Source: Chloroflexota bacterium
Lineage (GTDB): Bacteria; Chloroflexota; Limnocylindria; P2-11E
DNA length: 64,000 nt
Direction of reading: 5' to 3'
NCBI GenBank assembly: GCA_005883625.1
Contig: VBDU01000069.1
Location: 17,003-81,002, forward strand
The position numbers were made by a program, and so were the translations under genes. The notes below the pieces were generated by a model that searched no databases, was not told the origin of the DNA, and saw only the letters and a list, made by a program, of their open reading frames with translations. Positions 49,001-57,792 of the stretch are shown piece after piece; positions within the stretch are counted from its first letter, which is position 1, and each line of letters starts with the position of its first letter.

Positions 49001-49896
49001 GCGGGCGCGAGCCGCGCGAGGGCTGGCTCGAGCGCGACGGGACGCGACTGCATTACCTCGAGTGGCTCGTCGAGGGGGCTGTCGCTTCGCGCCCAGGGGC
49101 CCCTACCCCTGCCCCTCGGACCCCCGAAGCGCCGCTGTTCCTCCTCCACGGCCTCTCGTCGAACGCGCGCTTCTGGACCCGCTTCGTGGCGCGCTTCCCG
49201 CGGCGGCGCGTCATCGCGCTGGATCAGCGCAGCCATGGCCTGTCGGATCCGGCGCGAGGGACGGACACGACCGCCACGTTCGTCGCCGACGCGGCGTTCG
49301 CCATCATGCGCGCGGTGGCCGCGCCCGCCCTCGTCGTCGGCCATTCCTGGGGCGCGGCGGTCGCGCTCGAGCTCGCGGCCGCGCATCCAGAGCGCTGCGC
49401 CGCCCTTGCGTTCGTCGACGGGCCCGCCTGGCCGCTGGCGGAGGTGCTGTCGTGGGAGGACTTCGCGGCCCGCGCGCAGCCGCCGCTTCCGCGGCACGCC
49501 GATCTGCCCGCGGCGCTCGCCTCGGCCAGGGCCGCGCTCGCGGGAGCCTGGGACGAAGACCTCGTCGACTTCGTGCGCGCCGGATACCGAGAGGAGGAAG
49601 GAGCGCTCGTGCTCCCGCTCAGTGCGGAGGTGCGTCGGGCGATCCTGCGCGACATGCACGCGGCGCGACAGGACCTGCGCTGGCGCGAGGTCCGCGTGCC
49701 CGCGCTCGCCGCATTCGCGACGCGGAAGAGCGCGCTCATGCTCGAAGCGACCAAGCGTGCCGTCGACAAGCTCGTTCGGGCGGCCCCGAACGTAACGGTC
49801 AGGTGGTACGAATCACCCCACGACATCCCACTCTTCGTGCCGGACGAGCTCGCGCGCGACATCGCCACGCTCGAGAGACCGCAGAACGCGACCTGA
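48997..49896 (+). CDS. Alpha/beta hydrolase with apparent CTG start and inserted G-rich repeat
   Basis: 299 residues. Nucleophile elbow LVVGHSWGAAVALELAAAHP, oxyanion strand FLLHGLSSNARFWTRF, and His in YESPHDIPLFVPDE. The domain begins EGWLERDGTRLHYLEW. After the GDPD stop no in-frame ATG/GTG/TTG occurs before this domain, and a CTG at 48997 overlaps that stop as CTGA, the same geometry as the ATGA/GTGA overlaps elsewhere. Between strands 1 and 2 a Pro/Ala/Thr-rich insert (ASRPGAPTPAPRTPEAP) is encoded by an expanded type B repeat. Substrate unknown. Confidence 0.82.
   Translation: MSGREPREGWLERDGTRLHYLEWLVEGAVASRPGAPTPAPRTPEAPLFLLHGLSSNARFWTRFVARFPRRRVIALDQRSHGLSDPARGTDTTATFVADAAFAIMRAVAAPALVVGHSWGAAVALELAAAHPERCAALAFVDGPAWPLAEVLSWEDFAARAQPPLPRHADLPAALASARAALAGAWDEDLVDFVRAGYREEEGALVLPLSAEVRRAILRDMHAARQDLRWREVRVPALAAFATRKSALMLEATKRAVDKLVRAAPNVTVRWYESPHDIPLFVPDELARDIATLERPQNAT
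49066..49127. repeat. Expanded G-rich palindromic repeat, type B, inside the hydrolase gene
   Basis: GTCGAGGGGGC at the left and CCCCTCGGACCCCC at the right match the reverse complement of the 39308 element. About 30 nt (including AGGGGCCCCT, itself a palindrome) are inserted at the loop. The frame is kept. Confidence 0.5.
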
Positions 49897-49921
49897 GCCG
49901 GTACGTTAGCTCCGTCGAGGA

Positions 49922-52054
49922 ATGGGAACCCTGATCCACGTCTCCGTCTACCTGCTTGCCTTCTGGCTCGCGATCGCGCCGGCTTCCGTCCCGACGCCGC
50001 AGAACGAGCCCGCGCCGGTGGCGAGCGGCGAGCTCCGCGCGTTCTGGGCCGACGCGTTCGGCGAGGGCATGAATTCCCAAGCGGAGATCGATCAGCTCGT
50101 CGCTGCGACGAAGGCCGCGCACCTCAACGCGATCGTCGCGCAGGTCGTGCGGCGCGGCGACTGCTTCTGCAACCGCGCCGCGGTGCCGCGGACGGACGCG
50201 CCGATCTCGGCGCTCCCCTTCGATCCCCTCGACGCGCTCATCGCGACCGCGCACGCGAACGGGATCGAGGTGCACGCCTGGGTCATCGCCAACGCTATGT
50301 GGCAGACGCCGGGTACCCCGACGTCACCGGACCACGTCTACAACGTGCATGGCCCAAGTGCCGCCGGGCGCGCGAACTGGGTCATGACCCGGTCCGACGG
50401 CCTCGCGACGCTCAACCGCGATGTCTACCTCGATCCGGGACATCCCGACGCCGCGGCGTGGGTCGTGAACGTGGCGACGAGCATCGTCCGCAGCTACGAC
50501 GTTGATGGCATCAACCTCGACCGCATCCGCTACCCCGATGGCAACCTCGGCACGAACGTTCCGTCGTGGGGCTACAACCCGACCGCGCTCGACCATTTCC
50601 GCGGCGACACCGGCCGCAGCGACACGCCGGCGCCGTCGGATCCGCAGTGGACGCAGTGGCGCCGCGATCAGATCACCGACATCGTGCGCCGCGTGTACGT
50701 CGAATCGACGGAGCTCAAACCGCGCATCCGCGTGAGCGCGGACCTCATCACGTACGGCTTCGGCCCCCAGACCGCCGGCGCGTTCGAGAACACGCGTACC
50801 TACGCCGAGGTCCTGCAGGACTGGCGTGGCTGGCTGCGCGAAGGGATCCTCGACACCGCGATCCTCATGGACTACAAGCGCGACACCCTCACCACGGGCG
50901 GGAACGACCAGCGCCGCATGTACGCGGAGTGGAGCGACTTCGCCAAGGACAACCAGTTCCGCCGATCGGCCGTGATCGGCGCTGGCCTGTACATCAACGA
51001 CATCGCCTCGAGCGCCCGCCAAGCGCGCGTGGCGCTCGCGCCGAGCCCGTCAGGCAACAGCGCGATCGGCTGGGCCGGGTACTCGTACCGCACGCCGGAT
51101 GACCTCACGGACAATGGCACGCGCTCAGGCGCGGCGAGCCGCGTCGAGCTCATCAAGGCGCTCACCGCGCAGAGCCAGTACGACGCGGTCGCGCCACCGG
51201 TCTTCGCCGAGACAAAGGGCGTCCCCGGCATGGCCTGGAAGGTGAACCCGCTCTTCGGTCACATCAAGGGCCTGGTCCACGGCGCCGATGGGACGCCACT
51301 CGGCGGCGCGAAGCTGGCGCTCCTCGACGACGCGACCGGGTTCCTCGTGCGCTCGGCCGTCTCCGACGGGAACGGCTGGTTCGGCTTCGTCGACCTTCCG
51401 GCGAACGCGTATCGCGTGACGACCGACGCGCCGGCCGTCGCGGGCGGCGTCGTGGGGCGCGCGACGGTGACCCCCGGCGCCGTCGCCGTGGTGAGCGCGA
51501 CCGCGGCGCCCGCGCCGACGCCGATCGCGACGCCACTGCCGAGCGCGATCCCGATCCCGACGCCGCCGCCGCCCGCCCCAACGTGCCAGTCGAGCGCCGG
51601 CCCCGGCATCCCGCCGCCCGCGAAGATCGCGTCCGGCGTGCCCGGGTTCCACGCGTCGTGGTACGGCCAGTCGGGGTATCCGACCCTCTGCCCGGGCGAG
51701 CGCGCGACCGCGGTCGTCGCCTATTACAACAGCGGGACGCGCGGCTGGGTCGCGGGGAAGCTCGGCGAGGTCGGGTACCTCGGTACGTGGAACCCCGAGC
51801 CCGGGCAAGACCGGATGAGCATCCTCGGCGGCGACGGCGCCGCGGGCTCGCCCGACACCGGCTGGCCTCGCTACAACCGCGTCGCCGTGCAGCCGTCCGA
51901 CTACGTCGGGCCGAACCAGGTCGCCTGGTTCGAGTTCACGATCGTGGCGCCCGCCGTCCCCGGGACGTACCGGCTCGCGATCCGTCCGCTCATCGAAGGC
52001 GCGCAGTGGATGGAGGACTACGGCGTCTTCTGGTACGTGACCGTCAAGAGCTGA
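49922..52054 (+). CDS. Secreted GHL10/DUF187-like glycoside-hydrolase protein with C-terminal Ig-like module
   Basis: 710 residues. Signal peptide VSVYLLAFWLAIAPAS. Residues about 35-430 are a TIM-barrel of the GHL10 type (GELRAFWADAFGEGMNSQAE; EVHAWVIANAMWQTPG; VDGINLDRIRYPDGNLGTN; LDTAILMDYKRD). Residues about 445-520 are a carboxypeptidase-regulatory-like beta domain (GHIKGLVHGADGTPLGGAKL). A Pro/Ala/Thr linker leads to the shared module (AGPGIPPPA, FHASWYGQSGYPTLCPGERA, GWPRYNR, YVGPNQVAWFEF, WMEDYGVFWYVTV). Likely an extracellular polysaccharide-acting protein, with the module as an attachment domain. Confidence 0.8.
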   Translation: MGTLIHVSVYLLAFWLAIAPASVPTPQNEPAPVASGELRAFWADAFGEGMNSQAEIDQLVAATKAAHLNAIVAQVVRRGDCFCNRAAVPRTDAPISALPFDPLDALIATAHANGIEVHAWVIANAMWQTPGTPTSPDHVYNVHGPSAAGRANWVMTRSDGLATLNRDVYLDPGHPDAAAWVVNVATSIVRSYDVDGINLDRIRYPDGNLGTNVPSWGYNPTALDHFRGDTGRSDTPAPSDPQWTQWRRDQITDIVRRVYVESTELKPRIRVSADLITYGFGPQTAGAFENTRTYAEVLQDWRGWLREGILDTAILMDYKRDTLTTGGNDQRRMYAEWSDFAKDNQFRRSAVIGAGLYINDIASSARQARVALAPSPSGNSAIGWAGYSYRTPDDLTDNGTRSGAASRVELIKALTAQSQYDAVAPPVFAETKGVPGMAWKVNPLFGHIKGLVHGADGTPLGGAKLALLDDATGFLVRSAVSDGNGWFGFVDLPANAYRVTTDAPAVAGGVVGRATVTPGAVAVVSATAAPAPTPIATPLPSAIPIPTPPPPAPTCQSSAGPGIPPPAKIASGVPGFHASWYGQSGYPTLCPGERATAVVAYYNSGTRGWVAGKLGEVGYLGTWNPEPGQDRMSILGGDGAAGSPDTGWPRYNRVAVQPSDYVGPNQVAWFEFTIVAPAVPGTYRLAIRPLIEGAQWMEDYGVFWYVTVKS

Positions 52055-52093
52055 CCGCGCGACCGTATTGCGGAGCCGCGCTCGGGGCCGCGG

Positions 52094-53116
52094 CTACTCC
52101 TCCGCGGGCGCGACCGCCGCGGCGAACGCGAGGTCCTGGGGGCGGACCTTCTTGGGATCGAACTTCCGCACGTTCGCCGTCATGCGCGTGAGCGCTTCCG
52201 CCATCGTCAGCGGCGGCTTCTCGCCCCGCTTCTGCGGGATCCAGCGCACCGGGTTGCAGCGCGCGACGACGACCTGGCGCAGGTACGGGCTCTTCATCCC
52301 CGCCTCCTGCATCGCCTTCACGTGCGCGCTCACGCGGTCGTCGATATCGAGGAGCCGCACCGCCCATTGCTCGCGCTGGCGGAGCGCCGCCGGCACGGTC
52401 GCGTCGAGGAAGCGGTCGACCCGCCGGAGCATGGAGTGGTACGAGGATCCCGCGAACCGGTCGCGGCGCTCGTACGCGGCGCCGAGCGTGAGGAAGGCCG
52501 GCTGCTCGAAGCTCACGGCGTGCTCGGATTCCTTGGAGCGCGGCGATTCCTTGGCGAGGGCGCGCGCCATGCGGATGACCTCGAGGCTGCGGTCGCGGAG
52601 GTTGTGCGCCTTCTCGGTGTTGAGCGCGAGGATGCGGTACGCGAGCGCGAGATCGCCTGTGACGAGCGCGGTGACGGCGCGCTGACCCAGCTGTTTCGCC
52701 GCCGCGAGCCGGTGCCGGCCGTTGGGCGACCAGAAGCCGTCGCGGGTCGGGATCGCGATCACCGGATCGAGGAACAGGCCCGCCGCGCCGATCGCGGTCG
52801 CGAGCCGCTCCGCGTGCGTGCGCGAGAGGTCGCGCTGGAACGGCGTCGCCTCCACGGCCGCGAGAGGGAGGCTCGCGACGACGACCGGCTCGCCGGCGTA
52901 CGGATCGCGATACGCGCCGATGATCGCCCCCTTCGCCTTCTCGATCCGCTCGGCGATCGCGCCGACCGCGGCGTCGTCGCGTCCGAGCACCGACGCGCCG
53001 GGCTCGGGACCGCGCGGCTCCGCCGGCCCACGCCGCTTGCGGGTCGTCCGCTTCGTGGTCGATTTCTTCCTGGCCGGGGGCCGGGGGGCGGAGCCCCCCG
53101 ACTGTGCTGGGCTCAT
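52094..53116 (-). CDS. ParB/Srx-fold nuclease-like DNA-binding protein
   Basis: 340 residues. VVVASLPLAAVEATPFQRDL starts a ParB N-terminal domain. GFWSPNGRHRLAAAKQLGQR is the GxxRxxA(A)xxL nucleotide-binding motif. A large helical region follows (LALNTEKAHNLRDRSLEVIR; VRWIPQKRGEKPPLTMAEAL). It lacks an adjacent parA, so it is not the chromosomal ParB; it could be a CTP- or nucleic-acid-binding relative. The N-terminus [20 protein letters not shown] is encoded by a type A repeat, and its [10 protein letters not shown] is identical to the CarB insert. ATG at 53116, just after the MFS stop. Confidence 0.75.
   Translation of the reverse strand: MSPAQSGGSAPRPPARKKSTTKRTTRKRRGPAEPRGPEPGASVLGRDDAAVGAIAERIEKAKGAIIGAYRDPYAGEPVVVASLPLAAVEATPFQRDLSRTHAERLATAIGAAGLFLDPVIAIPTRDGFWSPNGRHRLAAAKQLGQRAVTALVTGDLALAYRILALNTEKAHNLRDRSLEVIRMARALAKESPRSKESEHAVSFEQPAFLTLGAAYERRDRFAGSSYHSMLRRVDRFLDATVPAALRQREQWAVRLLDIDDRVSAHVKAMQEAGMKSPYLRQVVVARCNPVRWIPQKRGEKPPLTMAEALTRMTANVRKFDPKKVRPQDLAFAAAVAPAEE
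53074..53104. repeat. G-rich palindromic repeat, type A, in the start of the ParB-like gene
   Basis: CCGGGGGCC then GGGGGGC-GGA-GCCCCCC then GACTG. Same orientation and reading frame relative to the host gene as the carB copy. Confidence 0.8.
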
Positions 53117-53120
53117 GTGG

Positions 53121-54386
53121 CTAGTCTCCCCCACCCGCGGCGGCGACGGCGGCGGGCTCCAGGCCGGGCGGCGCGGCGCCGGCGAAACGGCGCAGTCGCG
53201 GGCTGCGAGCGGCCACCCCGAGGACGGTGAGGCCGATGACGGCGCCGCCCACCGCGGCGGCGACGGCCGGCCCGAAGAGGGCGACGGCCGCGCCGGTCTG
53301 CAGCTGTGACGCCTGCGTCAGGCCGCGCGAGGTGATGACGATGAGGGACATCACGCGCCCGCGGTAGGCGTCGCTCGTCGCGAGCTGCGCGATCGCGTTG
53401 CGCATCGTGCCCCACGTCGCGTCCGCGAGGCCGAGCACGAAGAGGACGGCGACCGACAGCGCGAAGGAGCGCGAGAACGCGAACGCGACGAGCGTCGCCG
53501 AGTAGACGAGCCCCGCGGCGACCATGAAGGCCCCCTTCCGGCGGACGTCGCCGACGGCGACGAGCGTCACCATCCCGAGGAGCGCGCCCGCGCCGACCGC
53601 GCCGAGCAGGATGCCGAGGCCCTCCGCACCGACCCCGAACACGTCGCGCGCGAAGATCGTCGTCAGCGCGCTGTTGTGCCCGAAGACCGAGAGGCAGGCC
53701 TCGACCGCGAGGACGAGCGGGAGGATCGGGCTCGCGAAGGCGTAGCGCAGGCCGCCGGCGACGTCCGCGCGAAGCGACGCCTGCGAGCGCCGGGGCATCT
53801 CCGGCGCGCGGATCGCGACGAGCGCGACGATGATCGTGACGTAGCTCGCCGCGTTCACGAAGAACGGCGCCGAGGTGCTCACGCCGGCGATGAGGAGACC
53901 CGCGACCGGCGGGCCGATGAGCGTCGAGATGCGGAAGAGCATGGAATTCAGCGCGACGGCGTTCTGTATCTGGCCGCGGGGCACCAGCGTGGGGAACAGA
54001 GCCTGTCTCGACGGGGTGTCGAACGCGGCCAGCGTCGAGTTCACGAACCCGATGACGTAGATGTGCCAGAAGGTGACGGCGTTCGTCGCGACGAGCGCGC
54101 CGAGGATGAGCGACGTCACCACCGACGAGCTCTGCGTGACCAGAAGCAGCCGCTTGCGCGCGACGCGGTCCGCGATCGCGCCGCCGAAGAGCGAGAGGCC
54201 GATGATCGGTACCGCGCGGACCAGGCCGTTCACGCCGAGGAGGAGCGGCGAGGACGTGAGCTGGTAGAGCAGCCAGCTCGTCGCGGTGAGCTCGATCCAG
54301 GTGCCCGACAGCGAGACGAGCTGGCCGACCCAGTACAGCGCGAAGTCGCGGTGGCGGAGCGGCGCGAGGCCGGGGAGTGCGCGCAC
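53121..54386 (-). CDS. MFS transporter (EntS/MFS_3-like)
   Basis: 421 residues from a GTG. LRHRDFALYWVGQLVSLSGT, then WIELTATSWLLYQLTSSPLL, is the typical start of this drug/siderophore exporter group. GGAIADRVARKRLLLVTQSS is the loop 2-3 motif, and DTPSRQALFPTLVPRGQIQN is the characteristic loop after helix 4. About 12 helices. Substrate unknown. Seven nt after the DUF421 stop. Confidence 0.88.
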   Translation of the reverse strand: MRALPGLAPLRHRDFALYWVGQLVSLSGTWIELTATSWLLYQLTSSPLLLGVNGLVRAVPIIGLSLFGGAIADRVARKRLLLVTQSSSVVTSLILGALVATNAVTFWHIYVIGFVNSTLAAFDTPSRQALFPTLVPRGQIQNAVALNSMLFRISTLIGPPVAGLLIAGVSTSAPFFVNAASYVTIIVALVAIRAPEMPRRSQASLRADVAGGLRYAFASPILPLVLAVEACLSVFGHNSALTTIFARDVFGVGAEGLGILLGAVGAGALLGMVTLVAVGDVRRKGAFMVAAGLVYSATLVAFAFSRSFALSVAVLFVLGLADATWGTMRNAIAQLATSDAYRGRVMSLIVITSRGLTQASQLQTGAAVALFGPAVAAAVGGAVIGLTVLGVAARSPRLRRFAGAAPPGLEPAAVAAAGGGD

Positions 54387-54393
54387 TCGCGTC

Positions 54394-54909
54394 CTAGCGG
54401 TTGCGAAGCTGCCGGATGTGGCGGTGCATGCGCTGGGTCTTGTGCCCCGCGCGCGGGATGATGCTGATCGAGCCGTCGCGCTCGAGGATCGCCGCGTGCA
54501 CGTCCCGCAGGTCGTCGATCCCATGCTCGCGGGCGGACATCTCGATGTCCTCGAGGCTGATGTTCTCGCGCTGGCACGCCTTGTCCACCGGCTTGCCGTC
54601 CTCGAGCAACAGCGTGGGCTCGCTCGTGAACAGATTCTCGAGGACGGGCAGGCGGATGCCGACGCGATCGAAGAGGAGGTTCATCGCGACGAGCGTGGAT
54701 GCGGCGAGGACGCCGCCGAGCAGCGAGTTGTCCCCGCCGGTCATGGCGTTCTGCACGGCGTTGGCGATGACGAGGATCACGACGAGGTCCACCGGGCTCA
54801 TCTGCCCGAGCTCGCGCTTGCCAGCGATGCGCAGCAGCACCAGGACGAGGACGTAGACGACAGCGGTGCGCAGGATGATCTCCCACCACGGTGTCGTGAG
54901 GTCGAACAC
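54394..54909 (-). CDS. DUF421 membrane protein (YetF-like)
   Basis: 171 residues from a GTG. Three N-terminal helices (IILRTAVVYVLVLVLLRIAG; MSPVDLVVILVIANAVQNAM; LLGGVLAASTLVAMNLLFDR) with the signature KRELGQMSPVDLVVILVIAN, then a soluble domain (LLLEDGKPVDKACQRENISL; AILERDGSISIIPR). The group is widespread in bacteria; its role is not firmly known. Four nt after the RIO kinase stop. Confidence 0.9.
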   Translation of the reverse strand: MFDLTTPWWEIILRTAVVYVLVLVLLRIAGKRELGQMSPVDLVVILVIANAVQNAMTGGDNSLLGGVLAASTLVAMNLLFDRVGIRLPVLENLFTSEPTLLLEDGKPVDKACQRENISLEDIEMSAREHGIDDLRDVHAAILERDGSISIIPRAGHKTQRMHRHIRQLRNR

Positions 54910-54913
54910 CCCC

Positions 54914-55660
54914 TCAGGATGACAAAACCTGGCGCGCGAAGCGCGCCGGGGAGTCCCCGACCCGGGCGAGGGTCGCCCGCGGATCCACCACGACGCCGTG
55001 GCGGCGGAAGTAGCCGGCGAGGCGGTCGACGTCGCGCACCAGCAGGGCTCGAGCGGCCGGGTGTGTGATCGCGTCCACCGCCTGCGACAGATCGATGAGC
55101 ACGGCGCGCCCGCGCCACCAGAGCACGTTGAACGCCGAGAGGTCGCCGTGCACGACGTCGACCGCGAGCATCCGGGCGACCTCCTCCTCGAGCTCGGCCC
55201 AGACGCGCGTCGCCGTCCGCGGGTCGAGGTGCGTCTCGGAGAGCCGCGGCGCGGCGCGCGCGCCGTCGCCGATGAACGCCATGCGGTAGCCGTCCTCGGT
55301 CGGCTCGACGGGTGGCGGTACGGTGACGCCGGCGTCCGCGAGCCGGACGAGCGTGTCCCATTCGTGCGCGATCCAGCGGGCGTGAACGGCGACGTGTCCG
55401 TAGCGGGTGTTCTTGCGCATGGCGCGGCTCTCGCGGCGCGTACCCTGGCCCCAAACACCGCGGTACGTCGAGTCGTCGCGGAACGACCGCCGGTCCCACG
55501 CCTTGAAGCGTTTCTCCGCGAGGAGCGCGGTCTTCGACGTGCCGGTCCGCGCGACGAGGTGGACCTCGCTTTCTTTGCCGGTCTTGAGCAGGCCGAGAGG
55601 CACGTCCTGATACGAGCCGACGTCGAGCCAGTCGGCGGGAAAGAGCCGCGTCGCGGGCAT
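54914..55660 (-). CDS. RIO-type atypical protein kinase
   Basis: 248 residues. Nucleotide loop GLLKTGKESEVHLVAR with the ATP-binding Lys in ALLAEKRFKAWDRR, catalytic loop DVVHGDLSAFNVLWWRGR, and metal loop AVLIDLSQAVDAITHP (DxSQ replaces DFG). All RIO catalytic residues are present. RIO kinases/ATPases act in ribosome maturation in archaea and eukaryotes; bacterial roles are poorly known. First gene of the operon RIO-DUF421-MFS-ParB-like. Confidence 0.9.
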   Translation of the reverse strand: MPATRLFPADWLDVGSYQDVPLGLLKTGKESEVHLVARTGTSKTALLAEKRFKAWDRRSFRDDSTYRGVWGQGTRRESRAMRKNTRYGHVAVHARWIAHEWDTLVRLADAGVTVPPPVEPTEDGYRMAFIGDGARAAPRLSETHLDPRTATRVWAELEEEVARMLAVDVVHGDLSAFNVLWWRGRAVLIDLSQAVDAITHPAARALLVRDVDRLAGYFRRHGVVVDPRATLARVGDSPARFARQVLSS

Positions 55661-55822
55661 GCGTCCTCCCTATCGGAGGCGGCGAGAGACGAGCGACCGC
55701 GCGGGCGCTAGCGGCCGGCGGCGACCTCTGTGCGGAGGCCGGCGGCGTCACGTGCGGTACGTTCGCTCATCTCCGGCCTCCAGTGCAGCGATGTCGACCC
55801 CGTGGGTCGCGAGGGTGATGGT

Positions 55823-55846
55823 AGCGCTCCGGCGCTACGGAGCGCT
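55823..55846. terminator. Hairpin overlapping the amidase stop codon
   Basis: AGCGCTCCG-GCGCTA-CGGAGCGCT has a 9-bp perfect stem. No T-tract follows on either strand, so termination is uncertain. The rest of the gap 55661-55822 shows nothing else. Confidence 0.35.
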
Positions 55847-56743
55847 CGGGTTGGGGCTGCGCAGCGGCAGCTGCGGGACGACGAGCTCTTTGCCGAAGAT
55901 CTGGTCCCTCGGCGTTTCGTTCAGGAAGCGGAGGAGCCCGTTCGCGATCCCCGCGGCGACGGCGTCGGAGTGGTCGACAAGGATCGCGCGGTCGTCGTCG
56001 TTCGAGAGGTAACCCATCTCCAGGATCGTTCCCGGCGTGTAGGGCGACACCGCGTGCTGGTAGCGGCTCCAGTTGTAGACGAAATAGCCGAGCATCGACC
56101 TCGTGACATGGAGACCGTCGTAGTCCATCTTCGTCGACTTCGCGTACTCCTCGCGGACCGTCTGCAGCAGCCGGTCTTCGAATGGACCGCGACGTGCGTT
56201 GTGCGCCATCTTGAATCCGCTGTTCTCGCCGGTGCCGTCGCCGTCCGCGTGCAGCGCGATGAACGCGTCGGCGACGTACCCGGCCGGGACGGCGGCGCCG
56301 AAGATATCGACGGCCACGCCCTTCGCTTTCAGGAGCGCCCCGACGCGCTGGGCGACGTCGAGGTTGACGTCGACCTCCTTGACGCCGTTCCAGGTCGTGC
56401 CGGTCTGCACGACGAGTCGCGTGAGCTCGTCGGGGACCTCGTCCAGCTTCCAGTGCCCCACCTGGATGCCGACCTTGCGCGGGCCGGCGGGCGCCTTCGG
56501 CTGCGGGACGCGCACCGTCCCCGGCTGCACGATGACGCCACCAGGCGGCGCGACCGCGTACGGGGTCATGTCGCTGTCACCGTAGGACTCCTCGAGGAGC
56601 GGGATCGGCGCACCCGCGGGCACGAGGAGGACCTTCGCGTCGGTGGGCCTCTGCGGTGAGGCGAGCGATGCGGCGCGGGCGATGAACGTCGCGGCGATGA
56701 CGACGCTCGTGATCGCGACGGCGATGGCGAGAACGCGGATCAT
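55835..56743 (-). CDS. N-acetylmuramoyl-L-alanine amidase-like protein (Amidase_3)
   Basis: 302 residues. N-terminal anchor or signal (VLAIAVAITSVVIAATFIA). Zinc-site motifs: KVGIQVGHWKLDEVPDELTR (first His), KEVDVNLDVAQRVGALLKAK (Glu), DAFIALHADGDGTGENSGFK (second His), and catalytic Glu in GTILEMGYLSNDDDRAIL. Usual start GHGG is here GHWK. It is secreted and cleaves peptide stems from glycan chains or acts on a related bond. Single gene on the minus strand. Confidence 0.85.
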   Translation of the reverse strand: MIRVLAIAVAITSVVIAATFIARAASLASPQRPTDAKVLLVPAGAPIPLLEESYGDSDMTPYAVAPPGGVIVQPGTVRVPQPKAPAGPRKVGIQVGHWKLDEVPDELTRLVVQTGTTWNGVKEVDVNLDVAQRVGALLKAKGVAVDIFGAAVPAGYVADAFIALHADGDGTGENSGFKMAHNARRGPFEDRLLQTVREEYAKSTKMDYDGLHVTRSMLGYFVYNWSRYQHAVSPYTPGTILEMGYLSNDDDRAILVDHSDAVAAGIANGLLRFLNETPRDQIFGKELVVPQLPLRSPNPSAP

Positions 56744-56769
56744 GCGGCCCTCACTTCCTCATTGTCCCG

Positions 56770-57759
56770 TCACCGTCGCGTAACGGCGACCTCGCCGACC
56801 CACTTGATCCAGGTGAATCCCCTTCTCCCGGGCACCACGAGACGCAACGGATACCCGTGACCCGCGGAGATGGATTCGTCCCCGACGTGCGTCGCGAGGA
56901 TCGCATGCTCGGCCTCGGCACGATCGAAGGACCAGCGATGCCCGGTCACCGAGATGACCTCGACCAGCGCCGTTGGCGCCGCGCCGTGCACGTCCAGCAG
57001 GTCCGCGAGCGAGACGCCGCGCCAGCGCTGCTCCGTCCACCAGCCGCCCGTGCAATCGAGCACGGCGGCGACCTCGCGCCGCGGGAGCGTCCCGAGCTCG
57101 TCGAGGGAGAGCAGCCCCCGTCGCATGACGTCGCCGGACACGATGAGCCGCCAGCTCGCCGGATCGAGCGTCGGGATCGCGTCGAACGTCCAGCTGGTGA
57201 GCGGGAAGTCGTTGCCGGTGAACGAGCCGGCGCCCCGCGAGCCGGTCGCGCGACGATCGGCGGACACTCGGTCGAGCGCCGCCGTCGCGACGACGCCGAG
57301 CACGCCGAGCGCGCCCAGGCGCAGCAGCGAGCGCCGGCCGGCGAGCGTGGCGAGCGCGGGCCGGCCCTCGACGCGGCGGAGGGCATGCGCGATCACGAGC
57401 CCGGCCAGACCGAGACCGGCGAACACATGAAGGTTCAATGCCGAGTATCCCCAGGGCCGATCGAAGGACACCAGCCCCGCCGTCCAGGCAAGGCCGAGCC
57501 CGGCGCTCGGGACGAGGAGCGCCGCGGACAGCACGCCGAGCCATACGCTGCGGTCGCCGCGCGGGATGCGACGGGCCAGCGAGCGCCGGGCGATGGCGTA
57601 CTTCCAGAGAAGTGCGGCCACGAGCGTCAGGCCGGCGACGCGGTGCGCGAGATAGAGCGGAAGCGCCGACGACTCGGGGAGCAGCCACGCGACGAGCCCC
57701 GTCGCGACGAGGGTGCCCACCGCGACGAGGAGCACGAGGTTCGTGGCGCGGCGTGGCAC
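56770..57759 (-). CDS. Membrane molybdopterin oxidoreductase (sulfite-oxidase fold) with cytochrome-b-like helices
   Basis: 329 residues. Four helices at the N-terminus (LVLLVAVGTLVATGLVAWLL; LAHRVAGLTLVAALLWKYAI; VWLGVLSAALLVPSAGLGLA; LNLHVFAGLGLAGLVIAHAL) with His residues that could bind haem as in cytochrome b561. A Mo-cofactor domain follows: WSFDAIPTLDPASWRLIVSG-like WTFDAIPTLDPASWRLIVSG, Cys ligand in VAAVLDCTGGWWTEQRW, and GYPLRLVVPGRRGFTWIKW. Probably a quinone- or cytochrome-linked reductase/oxidase. Divergent from the second Mo enzyme with 33 nt between starts. Confidence 0.85.
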   Translation of the reverse strand: MPRRATNLVLLVAVGTLVATGLVAWLLPESSALPLYLAHRVAGLTLVAALLWKYAIARRSLARRIPRGDRSVWLGVLSAALLVPSAGLGLAWTAGLVSFDRPWGYSALNLHVFAGLGLAGLVIAHALRRVEGRPALATLAGRRSLLRLGALGVLGVVATAALDRVSADRRATGSRGAGSFTGNDFPLTSWTFDAIPTLDPASWRLIVSGDVMRRGLLSLDELGTLPRREVAAVLDCTGGWWTEQRWRGVSLADLLDVHGAAPTALVEVISVTGHRWSFDRAEAEHAILATHVGDESISAGHGYPLRLVVPGRRGFTWIKWVGEVAVTRR

Positions 57760-57792
57760 GCGAAGATGCTATTCCGCTGGCACACTGCGCCG

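Noticed and set aside
52094-53116. ParB-like gene as the chromosome partition gene parB
   Set aside because: No parA, no parS-like cluster and no origin-type neighbours (dnaA, gidB, rnpA). The helical C-terminus also differs from Spo0J.
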